A stretch of DNA of 64,000 nucleotides from Silurus meridionalis (GCF_014805685.1 NC_060906.1:20128164-20192163), one strand, 5' to 3'. Positions 12,748 through 26,300 are shown, numbered from the stretch's first letter. Numbers and translations: made by a program. The notes: generated by a model from the letters alone, not told the origin.

Positions 12748-13263
12748 TGGCACATGTTTATGTTTAAGATGCACAACAAGCAAGTTCTTCCATTACAGTG
12801 CACACTGTGGCACATTGTTCCTCTGCGCATGCGCATGGTTTACAGATGTCTGGCCTGCTTCGCAGATTGTTTTCCTTTTTCCTCCAGTTACATAAAATCG
12901 TCAGAATCGTTACCATCCTAAAAAAAAAATGAATAGTAAAGTTTAAAGATTTTGCACACAAGTGTGTGTGTACATTTGCACATATATGTTTGCACAAATC
13001 AGATTTTTGAGTAGTATAGATTAATAAGAAAAAATACTTAAAGGTGTTTACATTTGGGTGCATGCATCAGGAACATGTGGGCAAAAAATTAAGGGGTCTG
13101 AATGCTTTCTGAACGCACTGTAGCACATTTCATTAAAGTATGCTTTATTATGACAAGAAATCAATAAACCCTGATTTTCTGATCTCCAACAGAAAAAATG
13201 CACAATACTTCACAGATATGTAAGTATTATATCACCAAACTAAAAGAAATGTAAAACATACCA

Positions 13264-13315
<52 letters not shown>

Positions 13316-14134
13316 CAGGTTACAGACGACATCTGCATGTTTTGCAAACACACGTATACGCCTTTAATCTGGGACCAACAACATGGTCCCAATCTACCTC
13401 TGCATGTCCTTCCATGATTACAGATCATATTGTACATTTATAATACACTATATATACAATATATTTAAACTTATTTATATTATATATGCACACACTTTTT
13501 TTTGTCCTTTATGTCTACAATTTCATTGTATGGTGCAGTGGTTCTCAAAATGTTGGTTGTGCGCCTCTAGTGGAGAATAAAGACATGACAGGTGGGGAAG
13601 GATGAACTGCAGGATTTCAATATTTTTGTGTGTTCTTTATTAATCTCCATTTATTATTTTCTGTTATAAATAAGAATTCAAATATGCACATTGGGGCAAG
13701 TAAATTAAATTTAGTGTCCCTGACAACTACACTATAATTTGTTGTTTTGTTTTAACTTGATGCCATTTGATGTTATTGATTTAGAACTTGATATTTCAAT
13801 AAATTAGACATTGAACAGAAGTATTTCATTACTATTTGTGTCATTTTGGTCTAGGACTTATTTAGAGTATGTTTTTCTACATCACGACTAATAGCAATGA
13901 AGCTAATTTTTATAAAAATATATAACAATACAGATAGATTAGAACAAAAAGGGGTGCAAACAGGAAAAAAAAAAATGAAGGTTCTACCTCGTTTGTGGTC
14001 ATTTTCTCGCTCTTCATAAGTGATGAATAATTCCTGTAAAAGACACGCATTTAATCTGCACGCTTAATTATGCAGAAATAAAATGAAACAATGTCATTTC
14101 TATAAGCTTTTAGTTTTACGATTTACTGAATGTT
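12744..14134. repeat. Segmental duplication, copy 2 (within CCDC25, empty Tc1 site)
   Basis: Counterpart of 1-3173. It has a single TA at 13090-13091 where copy 1 carries the Tc1 element, and lacks the block corresponding to 2720-2879. It is contiguous with the rest of CCDC25, so it is the functional copy. Confidence 0.9.
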
Positions 14135-16820
14135 GATCCGTGTGTTACCTCAACTCCTCCTGCTCCTTTTTTCTCTTCACTTCTTCCTTTTCTTTTTTCT
14201 TAATCTCCTGAATCTGAGCCTTCTTCTCGTTCCGGTCCTCTCTTTCTCGGGACTCTTTCTCAGCTGCCAGATCGGGGTATTTCTCCTCCTTCGTCTTCTC
14301 CAACCGATTGACGATTTCGTTGATTTTCTTTTCTACAGACACGGTTCTTACCTGTCGATGGCACAACAGTCATAAATAAATAATGATGCTCATACATCAT
14401 TAAATGTTTTGATCAGATCTATAGTACACTGGAAGTATTCTGGGTTAAACGTGAGTTTTAGAACAATGATAACACGCAGTCTGAAAAACCCTACTGTCTC
14501 TTACACGAAACTTCAACACAAAGACATCACTGAAGAACTATATATAAAGGCATTTTCCAAAAAAAAACTAAAGAATAAATTCCCTTCTTTGTTTTGACTG
14601 ATGCAACTATACAGTTCAGTGTATGAAAAATAATTTATTACAGAATGGCATCTCTTGGCTGATCAGCTAAACTTGTTCATCGTGTTCTACAACGTGTACC
14701 TCTTTCTGGCGATGGAAGCCAATCTGGCCCACGTCCATGTCTCCGGTTTTCTTCAGGTTGCCCCACGGCGTGTAAACGATGTTGACGTTGTTCATTTTAC
14801 AGCCTGTCAGTGGCAAATCAGTTATGTGTTAGTCCCAGACAAAATACTTACAAAAACAATGGAATCAATTTATTCCCAATTTATAAGCCACATGAAATGT
14901 GGTATGAAAATCCAGTTCGTTAAATTCTGTCTTACGAGAAAATTTTCATACTCAGAAAAGTGAACCTTGACCTGTATAAGAGATGATTTATCGGGGAAAT
15001 CTGGCGAGAAATTGTAAATCACTCTGGGCTACGTAATCATTTGTTTCAAAACAAAACAGTAACATACTTCAAAATATATGAATAATGAATTGGTAGGTTT
15101 GTTGGTGCTTTTTATTTATTTTAACACATTTAATGATAATAATGTAACAGTGATATTTGAACTAATTAGTTGAACTGGAATACGTTATTTCGATGCAAAT
15201 TAATGGCGTTCTAGTGGATATGCGATATACGGCAACAATTAATCTGTACAAAAAAAAAAACATTCCAATACGATTTTACCTTGAATGCTGTTGTTCTTTA
15301 CGAGTTGCGCACAGTCGATCAGGACCTCTTTGGGTATGTCGTCTATCGTCTTTCCCTTTACACACACACACAAAATAAAAATTACATTATAATTTATCTT
15401 CTTTCCGCTGCTTAGGAGTCGCCACAGTGGATCATCCGTCTCCATACCTCCCTGTCCTCTACATCTGCCTCTTTCACACCAACTACCTGCATGTCTCCCT
15501 CACCACATCCATAAACCTCCTCCTTGGCCTTCTCTTTTCCTCCTTCCTGGTGGCTCCATCCTCAGCATTCTCCTACTGATATACCCCATGTCCCTTCTCT
15601 GCACATGTCTCCCTCACCTTGTCTCCAAAACATGCACTGTCCCTCTAATAAACTTGTTTCTAATCTGTCCATCCTCATCACTACTAATGAACATCTCAGT
15701 ATCTTCAGCTCTGCTACCTCCAGCTCACTATAATTATAATCAATAGAAGAACTATTAAATAATCAGGGCAATGTACCTTGGGCAATCTCAGGTATACGTG
15801 TGCAGAGGACAGTTTATCCACGTGAAACCTGAAACACAAAGGTTTGTAACACACAGATTATAGTATTTTACACTTATCACCATCGAATGTGACAAACTTA
15901 TGCGCAAGCTTGATCTTAGTTAGTGCCAAATCCAAGATTATGCATGCAATGAGTTAGGATTAGGTTTAAACAAATAGGAACACACAATAGTAACACTTTT
16001 TTATTGTTAAAGGGCGGTTTCAAATAGGCACAAACAATTTTCTCCATATACCTCTAACAAACTTGGAGACACGAATAGAAAATTTAAGATTTACGTTCAT
16101 AGCATTTGGCCGATGCCCTTATCCAGAGAGACTTAAAATGATCTCCTCTATACAACTAAGCAATTCTGGGTTAAGGGCCATGCTCAAGGGCCTACTAGAT
16201 TGGTGGGGCTGGGATTAAAACTCATGATCTTCCAATCTGAAGTCTTAACAACTAGACTACCACTTCCCCCACCATTAAAAATACACTGGTGAAGTCAACT
16301 TTCTATTTCATTCAGATCATAGGTTTTCTTCCAGATGGTCATAAATAAGAAAGTCTTTGCATGAAACATTAATTCTGTGTATGAGCTCATCTTCGTGTTG
16401 CAGGTTTTAGTCTCTCTGCACCACGGCTCGCTTACCAAATGTCCTCAGGCCATCCGTATTTTATGAGGTCCTCGTCTGTTAAGGAAAGGAAATCGGTGTC
16501 ATTAACGTGCAACCATCCGAAAAGAATAGCGCAAAAGTCGTTGTGTGTGAGAACAAGCACTTACTTTCATATTTGTCTTTCCCCATGTAGATGGTGTAGG
16601 GCGGCGTGACTGCTGTAATCGAGATTAAAAAAAAAAAAAAGTTCAGAATCTGCCATAAAGTCAGTTTTCATTCAACAGTCTAATGTTCACTATACCAAAC
16701 TCACACCACCACAGCTCCAGTGAAACCTTAATGTTTTGGTAATGGTAGATTAGGTCTATCTATCTCTCTATCTTTGAAGGAAAATGTTTTGTACTGATTG
16801 ACAATTCAAGCATCCTAAAT

Positions 16821-16866
<46 letters not shown>

Positions 16867-17769
16867 GGTTTAGATGACATGCCTTCTGACTGGGTTATGA
16901 GTTTGTTTATGTGTCTTCAACTGCCCATGCACACAGTATTTTAGAAGTCAAGTCAAAAGGCATGTGAGGGAATCTAGAGAGAGTCTAAGCACATAATTCA
17001 ACTAGAATCAAAGGAGAAACACTGATATTTCCCCAATAGGTGCCGGTCCCAAGCTCGGATAAATGGGGAGGGTTGCGTTAGGAAGGGCATCCAGCGTAAA
17101 AACATGTGCCTAATCAAACATGCGGAGGATCCGCTGTGGCGACCCCTAACGGGAGAAGCCGAAAGAAAGTTTTTTAGATGATAAATTGTTATAGAAATAT
17201 TTATAATCGTCAAATAGGAACAGTAACAGATCTTCCTCAAACACCATGTGTTGATTATTCCTCTATACCTACACACGTGTGTGTATTTCATGTGTGTTCC
17301 ATGTTGTGTGTTCTATGTTGTGTGTGTTCCATGTTGTGTGTATTTCATGTTGTGTGTATTTCATGTTGTGTGTATTTCATGTTGTGTGTTCTATGTTGTG
17401 TGTTCTATGTTGTGTGTATTTCATGTTGTGTGTATTTCATGTTGTGTGTATTTCATGTTGTGTGTATTTCATGTTGTGTGTTCTATGTTGTGTGTATTTC
17501 ATGTTGTGTGTTCTATGTTGTGTATTTCATGTTGTGTGTATTTCATGTTGTGTGTTTCATGTTGTGTGTGTTCTATGTTGTGTATTTCATGTTGTGTGTA
17601 TTTCATGTTGTGTGTTCTATGTTGTGTGTATTTCATGTTGTGTGTATTTCATGTTGTGTGTTCTATGCTGTGTGTGTTTCATGCGTATACCATGTTGTGT
17701 GTATTTCATGTGTGTGTACTATGTTGTGTGTATTCCGTGTGTGTGTTCTATGTTGTGTGTGTTCTATGT

Positions 17770-17800
<31 letters not shown>

Positions 17801-18382
17801 TCCATGTGTGTGTGTGTGTGTACTTTTTTCTATGCTGTGAGTGTATTTTCATTTTTACTTGTTTATATACATGTATGTATAAACAAGCAAAAAAGATATA
17901 TATTCTCTACATTAGCTTTAGTTTTCATTTAAAGAAATAAAGACAGTTAGACAGTTAGACAGATAGACAGATAGATAGATAGATAGATAGATAAAGTCGG
18001 ATATATTTATCCAGACTAAAAACTTTCTAAAGCAACATTTTGTTCCTCTTGTCATTAAACATACACTTTATAATCGTAATTCTTCCTGCAGTTCACTTTA
18101 CTCCATGTTTTACTCTACGTTATAACGTTATTTCTCCCTATCCATATTCCGACAAAAATCCCGCCTCCTAAACTCTGATTGGCTACCAGTTCACACCTTC
18201 GCCGATAAACATCCAATCGCAGCATAGCACCGGCTAGCACCAGCCAATCGTAGCCTGAGAGGCGGGACTTACCCGAATACGAGCGGATAAATAGCATTTT
18301 TACGGCTTTATCAGATCGCGCTAAGTTTTTTCGGTTTAGATATAAAACAGTTCTCACCGGCGCTGGTGAAGTAGAACACCAT
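12888..18382 (-). CDS. ccdc25: Coiled-coil domain-containing protein 25
   Basis: Nine coding exons, all GT-AG and in phase: 18358-18382, 16565-16609, 16436-16475, 15777-15828, 15280-15355, 14700-14803, 14149-14351, 13988-14033 and 12888-12917. Together they give 206 aa, close to the mammalian 208. The N-terminus reads MVFYFTSA, followed by [20 protein letters not shown] and [15 protein letters not shown], an NFACT-R/DUF814 domain. Then come the [20 protein letters not shown] block, a highly charged coiled coil ([20 protein letters not shown]) and the tail DGNDSDDFM. The NFACT-R domain is shared with ribosome-quality-control factors of the NEMF family, and CCDC25 has been reported as a membrane sensor of extracellular DNA. 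The gene is head-to-head with ESCO2, as expected from vertebrate synteny. A polyadenylation signal lies at 12742-12747. The last two exons are duplicated downstream at 1-3173. Confidence 0.96.
13267..13313. repeat. (CA)n microsatellite
   Basis: In the last CCDC25 intron; orthologous position to the array at 2133-2190. Confidence 0.97.
15404..15732 (-). mobile_element. 5'-truncated LINE fragment in CCDC25 intron 4
   Basis: On the minus strand it encodes remnants of the C-terminal region of a non-LTR retrotransposon protein and ends in TGTGGCGACTCCTAAGCAGC, the same 3' end as the copies at 32.7-33.2 kb, 17.1 kb and 36 kb. Confidence 0.75.
16085..16265 (-). repeat. tRNA-derived SINE, minus orientation
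   Basis: On the minus strand: AGTGGTAGTCTAGTTGTTAA (A-box-like), AGATCATGAGTTTTAATCCC (B-box-like), a body with GGCCCTTGAGCATGGCCCTT, and the tail TCTCTCTGGATAAGGGCATC...GCCAAATG. It sits in CCDC25 intron 3. Confidence 0.75.
16823..16864. repeat. (CA)n microsatellite
   Basis: Simple CA array in CCDC25 intron 1. Confidence 0.97.
17036..17172 (+). mobile_element. LINE 3'-end fragment
   Basis: Contains GGGAGGGTTGCGTTAGGAAG, GGCATCCAGCGTAAAAACAT and CTGTGGCGACCCCTAACGGG followed by AGAAGCCGAAAGAAAG. I recognise this as a frequent 3' tail of a fish RTE/Rex-like LINE. Confidence 0.7.
17275..17812 (+). repeat. Minisatellite of ~14-16 bp units in CCDC25 intron 1
   Basis: About 30 tandem units alternate between TGTGTATTTCATGTTG and TGTGTTCTATGTTG, decaying into (TG)n at 17772-17820. 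Period variation of one or two bases leaves all three forward frames open for more than 200 codons, which is a by-product of stop-poor units and not coding. Confidence 0.95.
17946..17994. repeat. (GATA)n-like microsatellite
   Basis: ACAGTTAG/ACAGATAG units grading into GATAGATA. Confidence 0.93.
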
Positions 18383-19092
18383 GTTTCCACACTGTTCGGA
18401 TTAAAGAAAAGCCAGAGGTGAAAACAAACAGTAAATACACGCGTCCAACATTCCCCTGACAACTAGCGCGCTTCCAGGACTGACAAAACTCACACCAGAA
18501 GTGAATTAAACGTGTGACGTCATTTCCGCCACAGCACGGGTCACGTTTTATTCTTTATTTTTTTATATTACATTTTAATTTTCCCAGAATTTGAAAAATC
18601 CTCCCAAATAAATGTTGATTTTGAGCATTTGTTATTGTTTACTTTCATTGTGTAATGTTTCGTGTCAATATAATTTTATAATCATTTTTTTATTTATAAT
18701 GGATTTGATTATTTTATTATAAGTAATTAATGATTAAAGTCAACTTGACTGATTTTTTTATTTATTATTTATTTTTATTTAATTTTTGAATAAAAAACAG
18801 ACAAAATGTGTCAAATAATCTTAATAATAAAGATGATTACTTTTAATAAAGTCATTAGTAAATAAATTCAACTTCTATGTAACTATTATTCGATTCATTA
18901 ATAATAATGAAACATAAAAGACAAAAAAACAATGATAATGAATAAAGTTAACCTCTATTTAACATATATTTTATGAATTATTACAATAAACTAATAAATA
19001 CATAAAGCAGAAACATGTGTAAATGAAAAGACGAGTTAATAGACATAAACGTCTTGTTCTAAACTTTATAGTGAACAGCAATCTTTTGACAT

Positions 19093-19095
<3 letters not shown>

Positions 19096-19162
<67 letters not shown>
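19096..19162. repeat. (TA)n microsatellite
   Basis: TA array interrupted once by AC. Confidence 0.97.
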
Positions 19163-19897
19163 TTTTTATATAGTTTGCAATTTTATTTTCCATTTTGCTT
19201 CCTTAAATAGGCCGGGATGAGCAGTATTTATGATATATGTATTAGGGTTTATAAAAATGGCTTCATATTTTTTTTAATCAAAATACTTGTGTTTTGTATT
19301 TGTATTGTTTTCAAATGCTGTTAAATACATTGTAAGAAATCTACATGATGACATCATTAAAATGCAGCCTCTGATTGGTCCCTACTCGGTAGTTTGTCCA
19401 GACTTGTTGAGATCAGAACAGAAAATGTATCCATATGGAAGAAGGTAGTGAAGGTAACAAATGTACAGGCTGCCAGCTTTCAAATAGGTGTACAATTATT
19501 AATAAATAAATATTGTACCCCAATTGAATATCATTGCATGAATGAATGTCAGACACATAATGTATTATATTTATGATTACAGTTATACAATTCATTAGAT
19601 AGAAACCAGTTGCTATGAATACAGGTGCCATCAGTCTTTTTATAAATGACTTGTTTGTCATTGAGTCGGTGTTGCTGATGTAAAGTAGCCCTCTGGGACA
19701 TTACACGGATTATGTAGATTAATATTTTGTCTGGTTGCATTTGTCAGGTTTATTGCACGACTGTTGCTGTTTGAAAGCTGTTGCTATCAAACATTGTTTT
19801 CTTAATCAGCCGAGTAAATGTAATGGTGAAGGGGTCGTTCAAATAGGAAATTTCACGCTCCCTTTTTTAAATTTTTTTATTATTATTTTAAAAATAA

Positions 19898-20140
19898 GAT
19901 AAGATAAGATACAATTTATTTATCCCACAGAGTTTTCTGTTACAGCAGCCAAGAAAAATAAATGTGCAAATATATAATGTAGAGACATAGTACAAATGTA
20001 TATATCATAGTGTATAAATACAAAAGAAAAAGAAACAAACAATACAGTAATTACATTTTTAAACAAACTGAACACAAATGGTGTAATTACACAGTTGTTA
20101 TTTATATTAAATAACAGTAGTTTATTTTGATACATGGTGT
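19898..20140 (-). repeat. LINE/SINE tail with (GATAA)n
   Basis: AAGATAAGATACAATTTATT followed by CCACAGAG and TTACAGCAGCCAAG is the inverted 3' tail of a common fish non-LTR element. Confidence 0.55.
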
Positions 20141-20345
20141 GTATACTATAGTATATTTTGATACACTTAAAATTAATGTATTTTGTTATATTTTATTGTA
20201 TCTTTGCCCAACCATATCGATGCTTATTTTTCGCTTTTTATTGAGTGTTCAGGTTTAAACCTTTACTTTGTAATATAGATATGTTTTTTTTTCAGGTATT
20301 GGCTAGTGGGACTTTTATTATGAAGATTAACTTCCGTAAACAAAG

Positions 20346-20389
20346 CCGGAAGTCGTATCGCGCTCTGGTGGCTTGGCGCGCGGTTCAAA
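20346..20389 (+). promoter_or_regulatory. ESCO2 promoter: ETS, E2F-like and CHR-like motifs
   Basis: CCGGAAGT (ETS) at 20346-20353, TTGGCGCG (E2F-like) at 20373-20380 and TTCAAA (reverse of the CHR hexamer TTTGAA) at 20384-20389, in a CpG-rich stretch just upstream of the likely first exon. This combination fits a gene transcribed in S/G2. Confidence 0.5.
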
Positions 20390-20399
20390 AGCCACAACT

Positions 20400-23300
20400 G
20401 CCAGAGCGCGCGCGCAGAGACGGTGTCTGAGAGAGCGGGACCTGCAGATCCACAGGGTTTATAATAAGAGTTTATTCAGCGGAAAACCTTCGTGTAAGTG
20501 TTTAATTTTGCTAAAATCAATACTATTTCCTTCTACATTGTTTTTCCGCCGTGTTTTAGACGATTATTAGTTATTTGTTCTTTCATAGTCTGACTGGACT
20601 GGTGTCATTGGCGCGCGCGCAACATTTTCCCCACAGCTAGCTAGCTAAACAATTTTCCCTCAGAGGGAATACATACACTTTCCGTGTATAAACACATTCT
20701 TACCACTTTTATATCAATATTAACTTGTATAGACTGATATTAGTTTATGATGAGGCACAAAAAACAAAAAGAACGCGGTCAGTTTTGTTGTTGTTATTGT
20801 TGTTGTTGTGGTGGTTTGACTAACTAGCATTCAATACTAATGAGGAGAACCGTCTGCTTTATCGCTCTTTATTCTACTAAAATATGCAAATGATTAGATT
20901 AAACATCCTCCTTCAACATTTCGCGTTGATCTTCACACGTCCTCCAGGCACCATGAGATAGTTTTAGCTCTTCACACATCTCATATCAGCTTCAGTTCAT
21001 CTGCAGAAGCATGCATGCTTTTGATTGGATGGACTTGTATGAGGTTTTTTGTATCATCATCTGATCTACTTTCCAAACATCTCATATGGAGATGTTTCCT
21101 CAGTCCAAACATCTCATCTTGGACAGCTTTAGTGGTATTAATGCTTATTTATCTGCAGGTTGAACTTCACTGGTGTTTCTAATGACTAACTGCTCTATGA
21201 TGAGGGAATATAATAATGTTATAATCCTGTAAAGAACAAATCTAACACTCGGATTCTTATAAAGATTTGCAAATAATAAAGATGAGGCTTATATGCCAGA
21301 TTTTCCTTTTGTAATTTGTTATAAACATGTAAGCAGCTGCACGCACTTCAAATTTCCAAAAGATACACAATATCAACGTTCCAGAATGTCCATACGTTAT
21401 AAAAAAAATACATGTATGTGTAATGTATCGTTTAAGTGTACAGTGTGAGATCCATAAACATCTATAGAGCCTCTATTATTTATATAAAAAGCACAGAAAA
21501 GATTCCTCACATAAAAGCAGGGTTTCACAGCAGACATGTGGCATAGTGGAATCACAAAGATGTTGAGACCGTAGCAGAGATCTGTGTCTTTCTTACCACT
21601 ATATACACATTACTGTCAATATCGGACGACGACGACAAAATATATTCCATACAATATACTAATAAGTCATCACTTAATTCATACAGTGTCCCAGTTTCTT
21701 CCTATAAACCAAACATCGTGTTTTGCATCTAAATACCCATAGGGTCAAATACAAACCTTGCCCTTAGAACTGATGTTTATCTTTCATATATGCAGTTTCT
21801 GGTGGAAGTATGTATTCTTCTCAATCTGTACAAACATTTAAAGTGTGTGGTGTTTGACTCGTATCATGTTTTTCAGACGTCATGAAAATGTCAGCCAGAA
21901 CTTCAAAGAAGAGAAAACCGTGTTCACCGGATGCTGAAAGGTTCGTGTCCTTTTTTTTTCTTCTTTGCATACAATGTTATCCTATGCAATGTCTGGGGCG
22001 GGGGAATATTCCCCTGAATATTCCAATAAATCTGTATAATTTTCCTCTTAGTAATCCAGCGAAGAAGAAACCCGTGAGACTGGAGAGCTGCACAAAAAGA
22101 ACGTCTGCTCGGCTGAAGGAGAACTGCCCATCTGTACTGAATTCCCCTGAAAGGACGCGTTCGTCTTCACTCTCTCCCAGTACACCCAGAAAGAAGTCAC
22201 GCACCTTCGCGTTGGAGTCTCCTCCGAAAAGAGCATCTCCTTTAAAAGCCACGGTCGGAGCAGTGACATTTTACAGCAAGCAGAAGCCCCTTTACCTCAC
22301 TCCACTGGAAAGAAAGGTGCTCAAGGAAACCAAGTCCCCTCCGACAAACCAAGACCAGCCGATCGCTCCCGTGTCATCTGGAGTAAACGACATCAAAGTC
22401 AAAAAGCCTAAAAAGAAGGAGAAAGTGAGAGCACAGAAATCCAACCTAAAGGGCTACTTTGCACCTAAACCCACAGGGGGCGCTAAAACGCATTTAAACG
22501 TGCTGGAAGTGAAGAAGCAAGCATCGATTACATTCAATAGTTTGAAAGCCAAAAACAAACCCAGGATCGTCGTCGGTGCCGCTTTTTTTGGCACCGGGAA
22601 AAAGCCAGCTTCCATGTACAAGCCTCACGTGCCAAAACCGAAGCCTAAACAAGCCATCTCTCAGAAACCTGCAGCAAAAGAGAATGCTGTTCCGGCACAG
22701 AGAGATCGCTCTCCGGTGCGCCAGGCTGTCTTTATTAACAAAACTAAACTGAATCCTCAGCTGCTTTCTCAGCATGGAGACTGTAATGCACCTGAGGGTG
22801 GAGAACACACCCCATGTCCTCAGCCCTTCAGCTCTAACAGTCGCACAGAGGTTAACAAGGACACCAGGAAAACTCATTCTCCAATAAAGTCCTTAATCTT
22901 GAATACAGATCACCAGGTGAGCCCTTATATCACTATCCTGGTTGTCATAGTGATGTTTGATCTATAAAAATAACAATGTTAGAATACAAAAAAGTCTTTA
23001 TTTGTTAATTGTTTATTTTAAGAACTGTTACTGTTTAAAAGCACACACAATGCCAAGCCACAATGTTTATTTAGTTTTATTTTTAATGATTTGGGGAAAT
23101 TAATCTTTCTAGGACACACCTGCCAGTCCTGGTTCAGACATTGTGATGGACATCGGTAAAATCAGCGCCGCAAATAATGACAGCTGTTCAGATAATAATG
23201 GTAAGTTCGACCTGCTTTTGACAACGTTTGTGGGGGATCACGTTTTAATTTTAAAAGTTGTATTATTAAGCACAATGTTGTATTTTGTCTTCTCAGAAAC

Positions 23301-26300
23301 CTCAGCGGTTTACCCCATCTTCGGCTCCAGAAGGTAAATAATAAAAATGTTTTTTGAAAAGTTCTTCATTGTAGGGCTGAACACTACATATGAAAAAAAA
23401 ATCTTTGTTAATATTTGGTATATTCTGTTTCAGGTCTCAGAAGAAGCCTGGTCTGACCTCACCTCTGAACAGCAGCACTCATTCTGCTGGCGCACAGGCT
23501 CTCTTGGCTAAGGAGAGAAGTTCCAGGAGGAAGAAGGAGCTGAAAAAGCAAACGATGATGATCAGCTTGTCATCGTGAGTAAAAGTGGTTAGAAGTAAAT
23601 GAAAGAAGTAAAAGATTTAGCTGTGTAAGATGAAAGATCCTCTCTCTGCATACAGGACGCCGGCCAGAAGCAGTTTGGTGCCACTACGTGTAATTCATGT
23701 GGCATGCTGTACAGCGCAGACAGTCCAGAAGACAACTTTCAACACACACAGTTCCACCAGCGCTTCCTCGACACAATCAGATTTGTGGTGAGGAAACCTA
23801 TGAAATATAATTGCAATGAATAATTGTTTTGCTTTAATGCTGCTTACAAGTAGGAATATGGTAGAGATATAAGCCACAATAGAAAAGAAAACTCTTCTAT
23901 ATCCACTGAAAATCCAATTCTAACTTTTACCGTACATTTAGAGTTAATGACCATCGGCCATGCAAAAATTGCGCAAAGAGGGTCACTCAGTGTTCCTGGC
24001 ATTGAACAAATGAAGGAACACAAATGTGTAAAGATTTTGCTGCATGCTGATTTTCTTCTTCTCGTTCCATGAAGGGCTGGAAGAAGGAAAGGGTAGTGGC
24101 AGAATTCTGGGATGGCAAAATCATTCTCGTTCTTCCTGAAGACCCCAAGTACGCAACTAAAAAGGTGTGTGTTTGTTTGTACATACAGTGGTGTGGAAAA
24201 AGTGTTTGCCCCCTTCTTGATTTCTTATTTTGTTGCATGTTTGTCACACTTCAGGAAGGGGTTAAACACTTTTTCACACCACTGTGTGTATATGTATAAA
24301 AAATATATATATTTTTTTATTGCTATTATTATTTATTTATTGTTTGCTGTAGAATAGGTTTGCTGCTGGCCTGAGCAAAATATGACCAACACCATAGTGG
24401 GGTTAAATGAGTCTGTATAACCTGTGATGTCATCTGCTTCCTTTCAGGCAGAGGATGTAAGACGTATTGCAGATAGTGAGCTGGGATTTCAGCAGGTCAA
24501 CCTCAGCAGCCCAAGTGCTGCCAAAACCTACCTGTTCATCAACAGTGACAAGATGGTGGTGGGCTGCCTGGTGGCCGAACCTATAAGACAGGTCTGAGGC
24601 TCATTTTCCATATGCCATATTACCACTTTTATTCATTGTAACTGCGCACAAGTATTTATAATAATAGATATATTAGATTGTGTATACTGATATTAAATAT
24701 TCAATTGATCAACACACCTGATCTTATGTACTTGTATACTGAATATTTTTCGTAAAATGTGTGTACAGCATTATTGCTAATTCATTTTGGTGAGTATTTT
24801 TCCAATTACCGTAGTTGCATTTCTATCTTTTGAATGTTAGCTACAACGAACTCATTTTCTCAACAATGGCCTTTTATTCCAGCGATTCATGATTTGAAGT
24901 GAAACCGTGCATATTTGCTGTAAAGTTTTCCAACTTGTAAATCACGTTCGTGTTTGCAGGCGTTCCGTGTGCTGGAGCAGCAAGTAAAGCCAAAGGACAT
25001 GATGAAGGAGGATTTTATGGAGCACCACAGAGCCTGGTGCTGCTCCACCATGCCCGAGAAGGCCATTTGTGGAGTGAGTCGAATTTGGGTGTTCAGCCTG
25101 ATGAGGAGAAAGGGCATCGCAACACGTCTGCTAGACACAGTCAGGTACACACTCGTACGCTTTTATTCCTCTAGCTGATGCATGAAATCTAAACACAGGA
25201 GAATAATCGGTGTGGAATAATGTGAGACTGTTACTACCCCAAAGTTGATTGATTTTTACTTAACAGGAAGGTCCCATAGTGCTTTATTCCTCATGAAGTG
25301 AAGTAATTTGACAGCAGTAACAGAACTTTACAATAAATGCAAATTATAAAGACATGCCATTCTTTAATCTCCTGGAACATCTTCAAAACAGTTTAGATTA
25401 TAGAAGACAAAAAGCTCATTGTTACTGAAAACGTAGTATTATTAAGGGGTACAACTGTAATTGAGTGTTGGTACTGGAGACTCATTTGAAATTCTAATAC
25501 ATCAGAAACCTTCAATCATACACTGTAAAAATAGATTTTTTCAAACCTGTTCATTAAGCTTTGAACAAGTGTTAAGTCCTGATGAGTAAAAGTTCAGATA
25601 TTTATCAATAAAGATTAACTGATATTTAGTTATTAGTATTATTAGTTTTTTAAAATTGATACTGGATAGAAAAACAAACACTGCATGTAAATCAGTACTG
25701 AATCATGTAAATGTAATAAATATGAATATATCAATTCATAATTATATAAATATAATAGTGCTCAAATGGCATGTGGTGTCAGAGATTAGCCTCTAGAGGC
25801 CGCTCTGTAATGAGTGCAATGGAGGCAATCCAGAAAAACAAAATAGGTTTTTTTGTTTGTTTTTTTTTTTTAAATATAGTTCCATCAACTATCGGTACAG
25901 ATTAATCGCAAAACCGATGAATCGGTCAACCTTTGATTATAACACCATGATTGTGAGCGAGATTGCTTTTATGCAGTTGCGCTGTAACCTATAGCTTTTA
26001 TATAAAGTAAATTACATTTTGGACATATGCTGTTTATTTTTGCTTTATTAGTGGAAATAGATCTTGAAGCCACACTCACTTTGTAGAACATCATCTAGCT
26101 AGCTCACACTGATTTGTACATTTCCATTAAGGATGCTTGTATGCCTGAATAGTATCGCTTGCCTGCTAATGAATTTGCTAGTGTTTTATTGTTTCCTTTT
26201 ACTGTTTTCTACACCTGCCTCTTTCAAACAAACTACCTGCATGTCTTCCCTCACCACATCCATAAACCTCCTCCTATTCACCTATTAATCATAAACTCAA

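Larger units (their letters stand above)
18383..20345. other. Divergent intergenic region between CCDC25 and ESCO2
   Basis: Holds the CCDC25 upstream region, AT-rich filler, a (TA)n array at 19096-19162 and a LINE-like tail at 19900-20140. CCAAT motifs at about 18180, 18210 and 18243 lie just inside CCDC25 intron 1. No other exon was seen. Confidence 0.6.

Noticed and set aside
17275..17812. Regularly spaced repeats resembling a CRISPR array
   Set aside because: There are no unique spacers, the units are contiguous, and the context is a vertebrate intron.
17178..17940. Three overlapping forward open frames of 217-230 codons rich in CVFHVVC
   Set aside because: They are translations of the 14-16 bp minisatellite in three frames; the unit has no stop in any forward frame.
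18115..18462. Reverse 115-codon open frame at the CCDC25 5' end
   Set aside because: It spans exon 1 and intron 1 in a different frame from the MVFYFTS start; the spliced model explains the region.
21977..22877. Reverse open frames of 73-127 codons
   Set aside because: Antisense of the large ESCO2 exon 3.
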